From positions 3,703,699 to 3,767,698 of the forward strand of contig JABAKD010000026.1 in the NCBI GenBank assembly GCA_012845835.1: 64,000 nt of DNA, in the 5' to 3' direction. Origin of the DNA: Undaria pinnatifida. Lineage: Eukaryota; Sar; Phaeophyceae; Laminariales; Alariaceae. The notes beneath the pieces are model-generated. The model ran no database searches. It was not told the DNA's origin and saw only the letters and a program-made list of their open reading frames with translations. Positions 34,841 to 46,975 of the stretch are shown here, piece by piece. The translations under genes were made by a program, and so were the position numbers. Positions within the stretch are counted from its first letter, which is position 1. The number at the start of each line of letters is the position of its first letter.

Positions 34841-36845
34841 GGAAATTAATAGAGCTCGAGGAAGCTACCTGGTATGTCTTTGAGAGGAAATTCGGCATGT
34901 CCTCTATACCCCCATAAAAAATGCCATCAACTACGGTAGTATGGAAACCCCAGAGCAGCTCCCGCTTGCGCTGCTTTCGTTGCAAGCTGTGCTCAGATCG
35001 GCGAAGGCATGGTCGCTGCGTGTCTATTTTTCGGGCCTTGGTTGAACAGGGCTAGCGATACGATTCCAGAAATACGTTGTTGCTGCTGCGCGAGGCTGAG
35101 TACAACAGCGCATCCAACATACCTGATACGCACAAAACAGCAACCGCCAGCGCACTAGGCAGCTTGATGCAGTAGTGAAAGCAGTAGTGACGTGCTGCTT
35201 CGCTTCTTATCTCCACTGCTTCTAGTACGTCCCGTATTCGAAGGAGACTTTACGTTGGTAATGTCATATAAGCACACTTCGTATAACCGCCGAGTAACCC
35301 GGATGGTAGAACACTACCAGTGGATAGATAACCCCTCAGCCAGCATCAGCGCCCCGATCACCCCGGTGTCATACTTTAATTTGTTTTCCAACCATCACCT
35401 CTATCAGCGGGGGTACGTTGAATACCACACAATACCACACAATACCACACCCCTTCGGACGTACGCCTGAAAACAGTATCAACCTCCGACGTTCTCGCGC
35501 CTGACGTGACCGATGCATACTATTGAACCAAAACGCCAACAGTATCAGGTATGGAGTATGGAGTATGAAGACTGCCACGGAGGAAAACGCCCTCCATCAC
35601 AAACAGCAAGTAGCGAGGGGGGCGAATAAGCTGCGCCCCCGACATTGCCGTTTGGTACCGGCTAAACCTACCAGCTACAAGGCATCATACTGCGGCGCCT
35701 CCAACAGTAGCCCACTAAACGATAATACCGCACCTGCTACTCCTGCTGTGCCTCAAAGCCCGACTACCGGTAAACCGTCTAACCCTACCGGTAAACCGTC
35801 TAACCCTCCGACAGCTTGGAGTATAACGATAGCATAACTGATGCTACGATACTTGGGGACATTTATAACTGCCGTCAAGTTGTCTTACAAGTACGTTGGT
35901 GGACCATGAAGCGGGCGGTGGCGGCGGACGTATAGTTCGGCTTCAGGCATCTCCAACGGGTTCGCAAAAGTTAAGGCGCGGTGGAAATTAGAAACTTGCA
36001 TTCGGTCCAAAATAATGGAAATAATCGAGTGTGGCACCGGTAACCGTTTTCCAGAATCGAAGAAAGGCGGTGATCGTTTCCTGCCATCCCCGGTTTCAAA
36101 GGCGGGCCTTGCCATCGCCGCGTATGGACGGAGAAGAAACCGGTTTCAGACCCAAGTCTCTCACGTTTAACCCCCCCCCCCCATGCAACCGGGCCAGGGC
36201 CTGTACAATCCTTACAGCAATCATTGATACCGCATTGAACCCGCTGTTACCTCCTCCTCAGCTTGCGAGCGTCCTGCATATGGTGCATACCACGCGGGAT
36301 ACGTCTGATAGCACCGTTCATATATCCACATATAGGGTATATATGGAAAGGTCAACATGTCATGCCCGGGGTGTGCTATCATGCATGCCATACGGTAATG
36401 TCCGCAGACCCCAGAGCTCTGGAGTGCTCGCCGCTACCTCGCCCGTGCAACACACATATTAACAAAACACTTACTATTCATGTTTAAATCGTCACTTCGT
36501 ATGCGCTCCAGCTAAGCCCCATTGCTGTTTCATGCAATGGATATAATTTGACACATGACGAATAAACAGAAACCAAAGAGTCGTGAGCTTACGCCCCATT
36601 TTTACCTACCTACCTGCCGGAGGGGAAACAAAACAAAAGACTCAACTCGCCGGGGCCTTTTAGATTTATCCACCTTCTCGACAAACCATAGTCACAGGGT
36701 TCAGGTGTCTTGCCTTCTCGGCCCCGACACACGCCTTGTTTATCGCAGAGGGTTCAACATTCCATACTGCACGTTGGTTTTCATCCACGTTTGCTATCTC
36801 ACGCTCTCGGCGACATCATGAAAAAGGCACAGAAATCGACCTTTT

Positions 36846-36935
36846 AGTTTTGGGTCTTTGGACCCGCCGAGTATCGAACCCCGGCCCTCAGGCCAGCAGA
36901 GGTTACTGATAGCATCTTGAGCTACATCTTGTCTA
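36846..36935 (-). pseudogene. tRNA-like remnant
   Basis: On the minus strand a D-arm-like segment (TGTAGCTCAAGATG) is followed by a possible anticodon stem-loop (CCTCT/TGAGG around a loop with TGG) and a B-box-like GGGGTTCGATACTC. Stems contain mismatches, position 33 is not T, and no good acceptor stem is seen, so this is a decayed tRNA or the head of a second SINE family. Confidence 0.3.
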
Positions 36936-38279
36936 CATCTTGTCTAGCTTACCCCGGATTACACCGGTATACCAGGTACGCACAACACAATTATCACTGG
37001 TGTACCACAACAAAACACAAAACACAATACAAAATACACAATACCACCTGACCTGCTCTATCTTGTAGTGATATTTACTAACTGCTTTTTTGGGATGTGT
37101 GTTTTTTTTGTTTTTTCTAATATCGCTACCTGTACTTTCCAGCCCAATTCATAGTCTATGCTACTTTAACTACGTTAGTACAACGTGTTACCCCCAGCCC
37201 TCAGCGACCGACTGGACAACAATCCACAAGCCGTCCCTGACAAGGTCACAGTCATGGTCATGCTCATGGTCATGGTAATGGTCATAGGTGCCATCCCTTG
37301 CCCCCGGTACGTGCCTTCATTTTTACTGCACATATCATGGGGTTGGTCCAGCATTCCCACTACTCGTCGATTAGCATCGAATTTCGCAAAACTCGCGCTC
37401 TCGGGCTTTCGGCCTGGCCATATGCACATATATATATGCATATATATCATATATATATATATATATATAAAAAAAAGTACCTACCGGATTAGAAGTAACG
37501 AAATCGACCTCAGAAGTTACGCGACGTATCATACCTGGTATGGCAATTTAGAACTGCCTTAGAAGCATCGTGGAAGAGGATGACTTCAATCCCTGGGGCC
37601 AATGAAGCTAACAAAAAGGGCCAACACAGGCCAACACAGGCCAACACAGGCGGACACAGGCAAACACAACCACGTATAGACTAATACAGGGATGAACCGA
37701 ACCATCCCCACCAAAAAGTAAACAGCTTATGGCGCGGCTTCTGTTGCCCGCGGGGAGAGCCAGGTTCGCTTGCTGTTGCCGGTCTCACGCCGTCCTCTTT
37801 TGACTTTGACCAGGCCATGTGCGAGGCGTGACAGCTGAGCGAAAAGCTGGTCGTGATTGGCGGTGTGCCGCGACGGAGCAGGGCGATAATTTCGGTCGTG
37901 ATCGCATCTCCTGCTGGGTGTTCTTTTTCCTTTCAGCACCCACTTCATATACATGGGCTATGTCGCATGTTTGCGCATAAGACCAGCCAATGTCGCGTGG
38001 CCTGTTTGCTGTGTAGATCTCCCTGTGATTCGCATGGTGCGTGTTATACAAGGTAGATTATGGTACAATACAAGGAACATTAATAGTGGCCAGTAGTGGT
38101 CAATAGTGGTGAAGAGCGGTAAAGAGTGGTCCGACGTGTGCTTCGTTGCCCTGTGGATGGTCGGTGAAGAGGGTCCGAGTGTTCGAGGGTCCGCGTGTTC
38201 GCAAAAAAACAAAGCAAAATTAAGATATTGTCGGAAATTACCCGCCCTCTATAAAATGGGAATGTCTCGGGGACATACG

Positions 38280-38612
38280 AAATACCTGGTATCGTTTTTT
38301 TTTGTTCTTGATGAGAACGAGCTTGCCCGGCGCGACTCGGCGAGACTCAAGGCCTTGTCCATTCACCCATTCCCGTCAACTAGAGCCAGCTGGCGCGGCC
38401 TTCAAAACCCAGAGCACGCGCCACAAGCTCCGACGGGACCCAAAGTGCGTGAAAATGTCACAATGTATCGGCGGGTCTTCTGCGTGCCCCGCAGCCGCAA
38501 GGGCGAAAAACGACCCGCAACCGCTCGCCAAGAACTTGCAAATGCGGTAATATCTGCCTTATTAAATACCAGGTATAATATACCAGGGCATGCGGTATTT
38601 ACAGCCGCATGA
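38280..38612 (+). CDS. Unassigned coding-like segment
   Basis: This plus-strand frame is open from 38106; its later part (LDENELARRDSARLKALSIH ... TARQELANAVISALLNTRY) is GC-richer than its surroundings and has an amphipathic, protein-like composition. A similarly GC-rich block at 37735-37955 lies just upstream. No homologue is recognised, so it may be an exon or an old retroelement fragment. Confidence 0.22.
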   Translation, partial: KYLVSFFFVLDENELARRDSARLKALSIHPFPSTRASWRGLQNPEHAPQAPTGPKVRENVTMYRRVFCVPRSRKGEKRPATARQELANAVISALLNTRYNIPGHAVFTAA

Positions 38613-38761
38613 GCCTGTTGGCTATGTACCGCATACCTCGTGATATTTGAACAAGATACAAACCCTGAAGCTCTCATGCGACCAAAATCAAACCGGCTGA
38701 AAAACAGCTGCAAAAAAACAGTTTGTACATGCGCACCGGAGCAAGGTCGTTGTAGAGTGTT

Positions 38762-39063
38762 GCCGGTCGCCCCGGTGGCGTATCAGGTCATCCTCGACCC
38801 TGGTATAGGTCAGTTTCGTGAGTTCGAATCCCCCCGAGTGCATACTCGTATAAATTCGCGGGGATTTTTCTTGAGCACAAATTGACTTGCGGAAAACGCG
38901 AGAGCGTGAGTAAGCAACACTCGATGAAAAGCCGACGAGCAGTGGGTTTGCTGGACCCTATGCGCGATAAAAAAAAATGAAGGCAAGAACCGGGGGGGAA
39001 AAGGGACGACACCTGTGACCACGGCTTGTTGAGAAGCTGGAAAGTAGAAGTGCGAAAAAAAAA
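38762..39063 (+). mobile_element. tRNA-derived SINE, copy 3
   Basis: This is a full-length copy. The A box (TGGCGTATCAGG, near 38776) and B box (GTTCGAATCCC, near 38822) match polymerase III consensus well. The tail is A-rich after GGAAAGTAGAAGTGCG. It is one of the best preserved copies and suits consensus building. Confidence 0.87.
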
Positions 39064-40074
39064 GAGTGTGTACAGAGCGGTAGGTAGTGCAGTGTAGTGT
39101 GAGTAGGTGTACTCCAAGGCACACACATACTGAAGCTATTAATAGTCGTAGACCCTAGAGATACTAGTTAACTACCAGTACACGTTTACGACGTTCGAAT
39201 AAATAACAGCCAGACGCAGGTTAGCAATTGGCGGCGGACTTGTGGTCTGCGGTACACCAGTGCAACCACGAGCATATCTGAAACTGTTGCTGCTGTATTA
39301 TACCTGGTCACAAAGCTACGTGCATGATGCCTGGTACAGTGCATCTCCGCCTCGTAGGTCTAAATCTTGGAGCCGACACACGGGAGCTGGTACAGCTGTG
39401 AGTCAGCACGACATAATTCACCAACCATTACATATTTACTACTCGGACTAATAGATAGTCGTTTTCCGGAGGTGCCGAGTATAAGACTTAACGGGTTTTC
39501 ATACTCGTAGGAAGGATTGTTTAATGCGGAGTGCGTCTTTTCGTTTTCTGGTGGGCCCCTCTCGGCCGAGGGGGGGGCTGGTTTGGCTCGCTTGGTTCTT
39601 CTGACTTAAAGAGTTAAGTCGGCAAGGCGACGGACCATCAGCCGGTTCCACCAACCGACTTGCCGACTAAAGGTACATAGTTGGCTGACGGCACCTACCG
39701 ATTAGTTTTTAGTCGTTAAATCCTGCCGACTCACAGGTCTAGAAGTTACTGCATAAGACAACCTCTCCCCAATAACAACCAATAACAAACCCAGCGTGAG
39801 TAAAAATTTGTGTTTCTCAGCAAGTGTCCGTCCTGTGCTTGGTATTTAATATACGAGTGGCACGAAAGCAAAACCTTTTTGTTGAGAACTTCTTCATTAA
39901 CAAAAGCTAACAAACTCACACCAAGGTCAAGACGCTGAACGAACATTTCACAAAAACACATCGGAAAAATGAAAAATAGCGCCAGGGTGCACAACTAATC
40001 CTACTACTGTATCGCTGTACCGATTTATCCTTGCGAACACAGGCCCTCTGACAAGAAAACAACAATATACTACC

Positions 40075-40340
40075 AAGTACCTGGTAATAGTTTTAGGCTA
40101 GAATTCTTATAGAAGAAAGGGTGATGTCCTGCACTAAGTTCAGTATAACAGGCAAACAATTTATTATTTTCCTTGCGACTGCAGGCCTTCTGATAAGAAA
40201 TCGAGCCAGCAGCTTTAGGCTAGATCTTATTATGAAAGTCCTACACTAACTTGACTGTAAGACAAGTCCAATTTCTTATTTACCCGTAACCTTTAGGCAA
40301 AGAGTATTGCCAGCCAGCCTTATTGCGGAGCTCATTCTTG
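40075..40340 (+). repeat. Diverged tandem repeat, about 115 bp units
   Basis: Two to three units share TTTTAGGCTAGA, CTTATAGAAG/CTTATTATGAAAG and CCTGCACTAAGTT-like phrases. A single related unit is at 45990-46085. Confidence 0.5.
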
Positions 40341-40440
40341 TGAGAGGGTCGGCATCTCGTAATAGCAATGCCGCGTATTAATATTAATAGTGTACTCGTG
40401 TTCGTCCTACATACTGAAGTATAATATATTATAAAAATTA

Positions 40441-40700
40441 AAATACACTCCAGCTGTGAGATCGAAGATTTCGTCGAAACTCATCTTTGCAAGCTGTGTG
40501 TGATACTCCGATCGCGCGCATTACGAGTTGTGTGTCCTCATTAAGGATATAGGTCGGCGACTCCCCTTACAACTACAGTGTAGCTATCAGGGTCAACAGG
40601 ATGATTTTAGTCAATATTATAATATATCTGGTAGGAGTATCACACACAGCTTGCAAATATGAGTTTCGACAAAATTCGATCTCACAGCTGGAGTGTAATT
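40441..40700. mobile_element. Fold-back element made from two inverted terminal blocks
   Basis: The left arm (40441-40515, AATACACTCCAGCTGTGAGA ... GTGTGATACTCC) and the right arm (40633-40699, GGAGTATCACACACAGCTTG ... CAGCTGGAGTGTA) are inverted copies about 70 bases long. The left arm continues inward with the rest of the terminal block of the C-rich family (TTAAGGATATAGGTCGGCGA). It looks like a MITE with long terminal inverted repeats and shows that the family's end can act as a terminal inverted repeat. Confidence 0.7.
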
Positions 40701-41039
40701 TAATTTTGATAATATTACCAAAACACATACCAGGTATAGTCTATACGTATTGTATTTGCATTGTATATAGATGTAATATTCAAATCGTGAGGGGGTACGC
40801 AACCGTTCAATTTATCGTCTCGTCTACTATTAATGCTAACATTACCATCCAACGACACATCATTGAAATCGGGGAGTATCACAGGCATCGCAGAAAAGAC
40901 ACGCAAGAGTACGTACCGTACCCAACCGTACCGTACCGTACCCTACTCAACAATAAACAAGAACCACTACTGCTGTAACACTACTGTAACACGGCTGTAA
41001 CACGGCTGTAACACTGCTGTAACAAGAGCTATTAATAAC

Positions 41040-42330
41040 CTACGATATAATACTATACCTCATTATCTTTCGAGAGCCATCCATGCCGCTGTGTCCCCCC
41101 CCCCCCCCCGCCTCGAACGCCCCCTTCTTCCCCATCACCCGCACCATCGCCTAGACCTAGCACCACTCGTATAACAAACCCCTCACCTAAAGCCCTTCCT
41201 CCCCCCCCCCCCCCCCCCTCCAACGCCCCCTCTTTTCCGACCACCTGCACGATCGCCTAGACCTAGCACCACGCGTATAACAAGCTGCTACATATCTTTG
41301 ATCTCACAGCCGAAGTGTATTTGAATATTATTTGTGACCTAAACCTCCTAAAAAATCTCCCCCCCCCCCCCCCCCCCCCCTCTTGCTCTCCCTTACTCAA
41401 ACGCCCCACCAAATATCGAAATCCGCCACATTAATTAACACTTCACGCACAGGATATCACCTCATTATCTTTCGAGAGCCATCCATGCCGCTGTGTCCCC
41501 CCCCCCCCCCCGCGCCTCGAACGCCCCCTTCTTCCCCATCACCCGCACCATCGCCTAGACCTAGCACCACACGTATTACAAACCCCTCACCTAAAGCCCT
41601 TCCTCCCCCCCGCCCCCCCCCCCGCCCCCACACCCCCCACCTCCCCCCCAACCCATCCCAACCCCACCCCCTCGAACACTCCACCCTCTCTTTACTCACT
41701 GATTGTACGGCTTACCCCAGGATATACATGATAAACTGATGTATTATTTCCAAAACCGTCACATTTATCCCCTCAAAATAATGTATAGTTTCCAGGCACA
41801 TATTGAGCTGCCCCCCCCGCCCCTCCCCCCCCCCCCCCCCCGCCCCACCCCCCCCCCCCCCGCCCCCAATAATATACTGGTGCCAAAACCGTCAGATTTA
41901 TCCCCTCGAAAGGATTTACAGCTTACATGCACAAATTGCCCCCTTCTCCCCCCCCCCCCCCCCCCTCTCCAAACCCGCTCGCTTTTGATCAAAACCAGGC
42001 CCCCACGTCCTTCAAAACTCCGCCCCAACCCCTCACCGGTTATTCGACTTACAAGATTCACTTGATAAAAGGATACATTTCCCTTCACAGCTGTCAGATT
42101 TTGTCCCCCTCAGAAACGGGTTTTATAGTTTCTGCGCACAGACTGACTAAAATCATCCTGTTGACCCTGATAGCTACACTGTAGTTGTAAGGGGAGTCGC
42201 CGACCTATATCCTTAATGAGGACACACAACTCGTAATGCGCGCGATCGGAGTATCACACACAGCTTGCAAAGATGAGTTTCGACGAAATCTTCGATCTCA
42301 CAGCTGGAGTGTATTTTCATTTTGTATAAT
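41040..42330 (+). mobile_element. C-rich dispersed element, long copy
   Basis: This is the longest copy. Modules with GCACCATCGCCTAGACCTAG occur three times (near 41150, 41255 and 41550), and a CCATCCATGCCGCTGTG module occurs twice (41076, 41481). They are separated by C runs of up to about 20. The terminal block 42080-42325 ends CTCACAGCTGGAGTGTATTT. No coding capacity is seen; open frames here are Pro/Gly runs from the C tracts. Confidence 0.75.
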
Positions 42331-42375
42331 AATACTACCAAGGGAAGTAAGAGTGGCGGGGGGGAGAGAGAACAC

Positions 42376-42500
42376 ATACGATGACAATGACGATGACAAT
42401 GACGATGACAATGACGATGACAATTGACAATGACAATGACAATGACGATGACAATGACAATTGACAATGACAACGACAATTGGCCATGACAATGACAATG
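42376..42500 (+). repeat. GACAATGAC microsatellite
   Basis: About eighteen hexamer/nonamer units, located between two facing ends of the C-rich element family. Confidence 0.9.
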
Positions 42501-42659
42501 TTGAGTGTAGTGTAATACTGATATTACCGCTATTAGCTCGACCCCTTTGGGAATTGTGTTTCGACTCGGATTCAGTATGGTATGTGTTAAAATAGTTCTT
42601 AGGGCCAAAAGGGAAAGTCTACCAACAAAATGGCGATTGCACTTGCTCATTATTAGAAA

Positions 42660-42745
42660 AAATAAAAATACACTCTAGCTGTGAGATTGAAGATTTTGTC
42701 GGAACTCATCTTGTCTTTGCAAGCTGTGTGTGATACTCCGATAAT
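42660..42745 (-). mobile_element. Terminal block fragment of the C-rich family
   Basis: ATACACTCTAGCTGTGAGAT, GAAGATTTTGTCGGAACTCA and CAAGCTGTGTGTGATACTCC form the inverted end, about 335 bases after the end of the 41040-42330 copy. The two ends face each other across the GACAATGAC microsatellite. Confidence 0.65.
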
Positions 42746-43089
42746 TATGTCAGGCAATAGATCATCAGCATCGCCCAAACGTGCAAATTCAATCCGGCTA
42801 CGTACTGGATACAAAATGTGTGGTGTTGATCCGTGACCATGGTCGCGAGGCCACGTTGCGTACCGGAAGTACGTACGTAAGAGTGCCCGGTATAATTAAC
42901 ATACTAATAATAATACATACCAGGTACACAGGAAAAAAGGCTATCTGGTACCCCGTACGATATAACGTGATCACGTCGAAAACTACACATAACACTATCG
43001 CTCATACTAGTGCTGTTGTAGACTAGACTCTTTGACCCTGTGATGCAGATTGCAGATCGCTCGCCCGGGCTACAGCTCACCCTACGGTT

Positions 43090-43985
43090 GGCGAGATCGT
43101 TGTCCGCTAAATGCAGTATCGCAATTGACGTAAGACGGCACGCTTCCAATAGATACCACCCCCACCACACGACACCTGAATGCAGTATCGCATTTGACGT
43201 AAGATGGCACGCTTCCATTAGATATCACCCCACCACAGGACACCACCGCCGGTGATAAAAAACAACACCATTCCAAACTAAGGCCAGGTCCATCACCAGG
43301 GTCCGTCAGATACCATCCCCCCGGGCCGGTACGCCTTCCGAACAACTCAGAACGCAATGTACCACCGGGGGTCTCCTAACAAAACTACAGAGCAAACACC
43401 ACCGGGGGTCCACACAAGAACACTTTCCGAGTAATTCGTTGAAGCTAGTACGGGGGCGGTTGGCTAGCATCCCCCACTTCCAGACGGGAGGCATTACCAG
43501 TACCGCCACCGATACCGGCATACCGCATGATGTATACCACGTATATATGTATGAAGACAACGGGCACATGAAAGCCCTTTCACATCAAGTGATACCAGTT
43601 ACATGTAAACAATACGGGTACCCCTACACGTTGTGCCATGCCACGGTCCCCTTGACACGACCCCTAGGTGAGTGGTCATGAAGGGAGTACATGCCCTGGC
43701 TTTTTTTAGATGAAGCCATGGGCAAACATGATGTGCACTTCTACGCAATGCTATAGCCCTCTTGTTATCACTTCTAACCCGTTTGCTGCCTGGGTGGGTA
43801 TGCTACATGTACCAAATATCACCCAACGCACTGCGCACTGCCATCACCCCCTCTGGTGGGAAATCACCCCCCCGTGACATATAAAGCAAATCTTGAATAC
43901 AGCATATGTCCACTACTATCACCTGGGTTCCTCTAGATACCATCCGACCGACCACAGGACACCACCCTGGGCATGTGGGTGACAA
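43090..43985 (+). repeat. Minisatellite-like segment
   Basis: A 73-base unit (TGCAGTATCGCAATTGACGT ... GGCACGCTTCCAATAGATA) is duplicated at 43110 and 43183. The phrase CCACAGGACACCACC recurs at 43223 and 43953 and a CACCGGGGGTC unit at 43362 and 43402. An 81-codon plus frame (43439-43681) lies within; its status is unknown. Confidence 0.55.
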
Positions 43986-44389
43986 AAAAGGAAAACGCGA
44001 AATACTTACGTATCAATCGGGGTCGTTTGTTACGTGGATTAGGCTATCAATAGTTTTCAGTTGATAGTTTTCAATTTATATTTAGCTGCTTTTCAACCGG
44101 TACCTGGGTATCACAAGGTATACCATCGTACTTTAAGGTACTACCAGGTAGTTATTTACCACGTGCGAATTACGAATATAAACGCGAACTGCCATAGTCG
44201 CAGAAGCAGACACGCTGCCATACCCTGGCACTTCGTTTGAAATTTTTGCCACTGTAGCAGCGGCAGCAGTAGCAGACCCTCGAGCAAAAAAACAAAACAA
44301 GAGAACACGCAGCATCAGAGATATCTAGACAGCATGCGCTCATCTATATCAATATGGACGAATGTAAAACCCGTTAGACATCAACATTA

Positions 44390-44863
44390 ATGCCACAACG
44401 GTCCCTATATTTACGCCCAGAGTGGTATTGGCAATGGCAGTACGAAAAGTATCCTACCGCGTTAGACCGTTGTAGTCGCCCCACAGAAGGCGTGCAGCAG
44501 GACAAGCCAGAGGAGTCCTCGCCATCTACGTATCATATCACTCGAATCCATGCCTGTCGAACAAGCAACCCTGATGATACTACTACAAATAGCCCCCGAA
44601 AATACATCAAGTTCGTCGGCGATGTTTTCGTGATTTCATGTTCGCGATGCGCGTTCGAGACGAGACGAACACGAACGCGAAGACGTTCGTTAGACACCGA
44701 CACGGCTCCCTACCGCCAACCGCCGCAACTTAAAAAAAAACACTTCCTTGGCACATATTACACACTAAGCATGTTTATACATGCAGCAAGTAAGAACAGC
44801 GCAAACAGCAACTTGCGTCAAACAAACCACAACCGCAAACAGACCAAACAGCAAGCGAGGTGA
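44390..44863 (+). CDS. Unassigned open frame, 157 codons
   Basis: This is one of the longer plus-strand frames not built on a simple repeat. It begins MPQRSLYLRPEWYWQWQYEK, has an internal stretch PRKYIKFVGDVFVISCSRC, and ends in an Asn/Gln/Lys-rich tail. No domain is recognised. Further open frames follow on the same strand (44924-45172, 45457-45678), so this could be part of a spliced gene or an old mobile element. No homologous copy was noticed in the window. Confidence 0.22.
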   Translation: MPQRSLYLRPEWYWQWQYEKYPTALDRCSRPTEGVQQDKPEESSPSTYHITRIHACRTSNPDDTTTNSPRKYIKFVGDVFVISCSRCAFETRRTRTRRRSLDTDTAPYRQPPQLKKKHFLGTYYTLSMFIHAASKNSANSNLRQTNHNRKQTKQQAR

Positions 44864-46644
44864 GGTGAGGTGAGGTGAGGTGAGGTCTGCATTGACTACC
44901 GTGTACCAGTAGTAATAACCTCTATGGGACTTGAGGTGCAAAACTTGACGAAACCAACGGACGTTTACGGCATCGACCATACGAAACCACGCGGGGCGCT
45001 TTGTTATTGGCGATGCTTTTCGTGTCGGAGCTGCAATAATGCGACGAGTATTATATCACACGACGACCTTAAAATACTACTATCAATACGCGCTCACGAA
45101 CACGGTGGAAAACATCTCGCTCAAACAATGTGTTTCGGCGCTATAGTTATAGTTATAGTTAAAGTTATATGATATACCAGGTATGCTCCAAAGGGGTTAA
45201 TAGTTAACAGTCTCCTTGGTCTGTCTGCTTCCATATTCACATTGTTTTATTATAGAAAATGCCTTCTAGAAATGTTCTCGTGGTCTACCGTGTATGATGA
45301 GTAACATGGTATGATTGACATGGTATAGTCGTCATGATCATATTGTTGTACGGCAGTATAGGTCGCGATAGGTCGCGATAGGTCGCGTTAGAGGCTAGGG
45401 TGCACGCAAGGATATAACATATGCATACTCCAAGTGACTAGTCCTGCCTTCCTTGCTTGATTTTTCACCGTGAATACTGGATAAACGTTCCAACAATAAT
45501 TCCAACTCCTTCGTCGCCAAACCACGTGGGTGCACTTGTAAGTTCTTTGATATTGTCGTATCACGCAAAAGGGGAACCCTATTGGAGCCCGGATGTAGCC
45601 ACCAAAGACGTCACAAGTGCGCAAGCGCGCATGTGCGATGTCATCCACCGTCTCCGTCAACGCGCAGAAGTGCACTAAGGATCTTGTGGTGTATCTTGTC
45701 GTATTGTTGCAGTTCGGACATGCTCATACAATATCCAAGCAGCCCGCGTTGCTTCGAATGACAACGATTGATGCCGTAAACGCCAAATTTACTGGTCAAT
45801 TTGTCCCTCTCAAGTCTCAAAAGGGTTGCTTGCCTCCGAAAGTATGTTCCTGAACTAAGTCTACTTACTACTACAGCGGGTGCAGTTGTTTAGTTACCTC
45901 CCTGCACCAATTCCAAGCGGTTTGCGTTTTAAAACGTGGTGCAGGCAGTTGTAAAGGGGTACAGATAGAATCGGCACCATCGACACTCTTACAAGAAACC
46001 ACCAATATACCACCAATGTCTTGTTATTGGTTTAAGGCTAGCTTTCTCATTTAAGAAACCACGCGTCCCACACTAACCGCTTCAGAGACCCAAAGATCTC
46101 TCTTTATGCGTACTGACTCGAAGTAAATTTGTCTGAAAAAATAGGCTTTCCAGTTGTAAAGGCGTCAAATTCAGTACTCCTCACGTACATACAGGTACAC
46201 ACAGGTATGTGGAACACCTAAACAACTTCTTGTATGGCATTTGCCGGCAATTTCCAGGGTAAGTGTCGTGGGGGTGTTCTTATGAGAGGGCCGGTAGTGC
46301 ATACCTCGTGATTAGCTGCTCGTGATGCCTCCGATAAACGTTTCTGCAGTGATTCGAAGGAGTTTGTCCCCAGTAACGTGTTTGCAGTTCCATAAAGAAG
46401 GCCTTTACTCGTCTTCTTACACCTATTCCAACTATGATACATTAGTCAGTCCACAAAAACGTGGGCGCAGAGGTTGAATTACCTCCGAAAACGTTCAAAC
46501 ACAAATTCCAAGCAATTTGCCAAAAAAATGCGTGAGGGAGGTTTCTACAGGGATTACTTACCCCCGAAAATATTCCTACTACTCGTATTAACACAATACA
46601 ATACTATACAAAACAATACAATACAATACAAAACAATACAAAAG

Positions 46645-46775
46645 ACCTTCGTATGTCCTTAATGAGGACACACAACCCGTAATACGCGCGATCGGAGTAT
46701 CACACACAGCTTGCTGGCAAATATGAGTTTCGACAAAATATTCCATCTCGCAGCTGGAGTGTATTTTAATTTTTA
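46645..46775 (+). mobile_element. Terminal block fragment of the C-rich family
   Basis: TCCTTAATGAGGACACACAA, then CGGAGTATCACACACAGCTT and the end CAGCTGGAGTGTATTTTAAT match the terminal block. It follows an AATAC/AAAAC microsatellite and carries a 4-base insertion (TTGCTGGCAAA). Confidence 0.68.
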
Positions 46776-46784
46776 ATAATACAG

Positions 46785-46975
46785 CAGTAAGTGGATGGCC
46801 AAGTCACCTTGCTGTACGTATTTGCAATGCGTACATATATATCTCTGCCTCGTAGTTTGTGACCACAGCGCTCGTCTCGATAGGAGGTATGATCAGCATG
46901 TACACTGGTACACTAATGATTGTGCTGAATATAGATGGCTGGAAAATATCGGTTCAACGTGAAGAACACACACCA
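46785..46975 (-). repeat. Dispersed repeat D
   Basis: GGATGGCCAAGTCACCTTGC, TTTGTGACCACAGCGCTCGT and ATAGATGGCTGGAAAATATC match 59580-59740. The minus-sense reading contains ETSAVVTNYEAEI. Confidence 0.6.

Noticed and set aside
35885-36115. Minus-strand frame with NFHRALTFANP-like stretch as the missing CYRI N-terminal exon
   Set aside because: It faintly resembles the HFFLDFENA segment and has a GTAAGA donor, but the following residues do not fit the family helix and the phase only works with a shifted acceptor at exon A.
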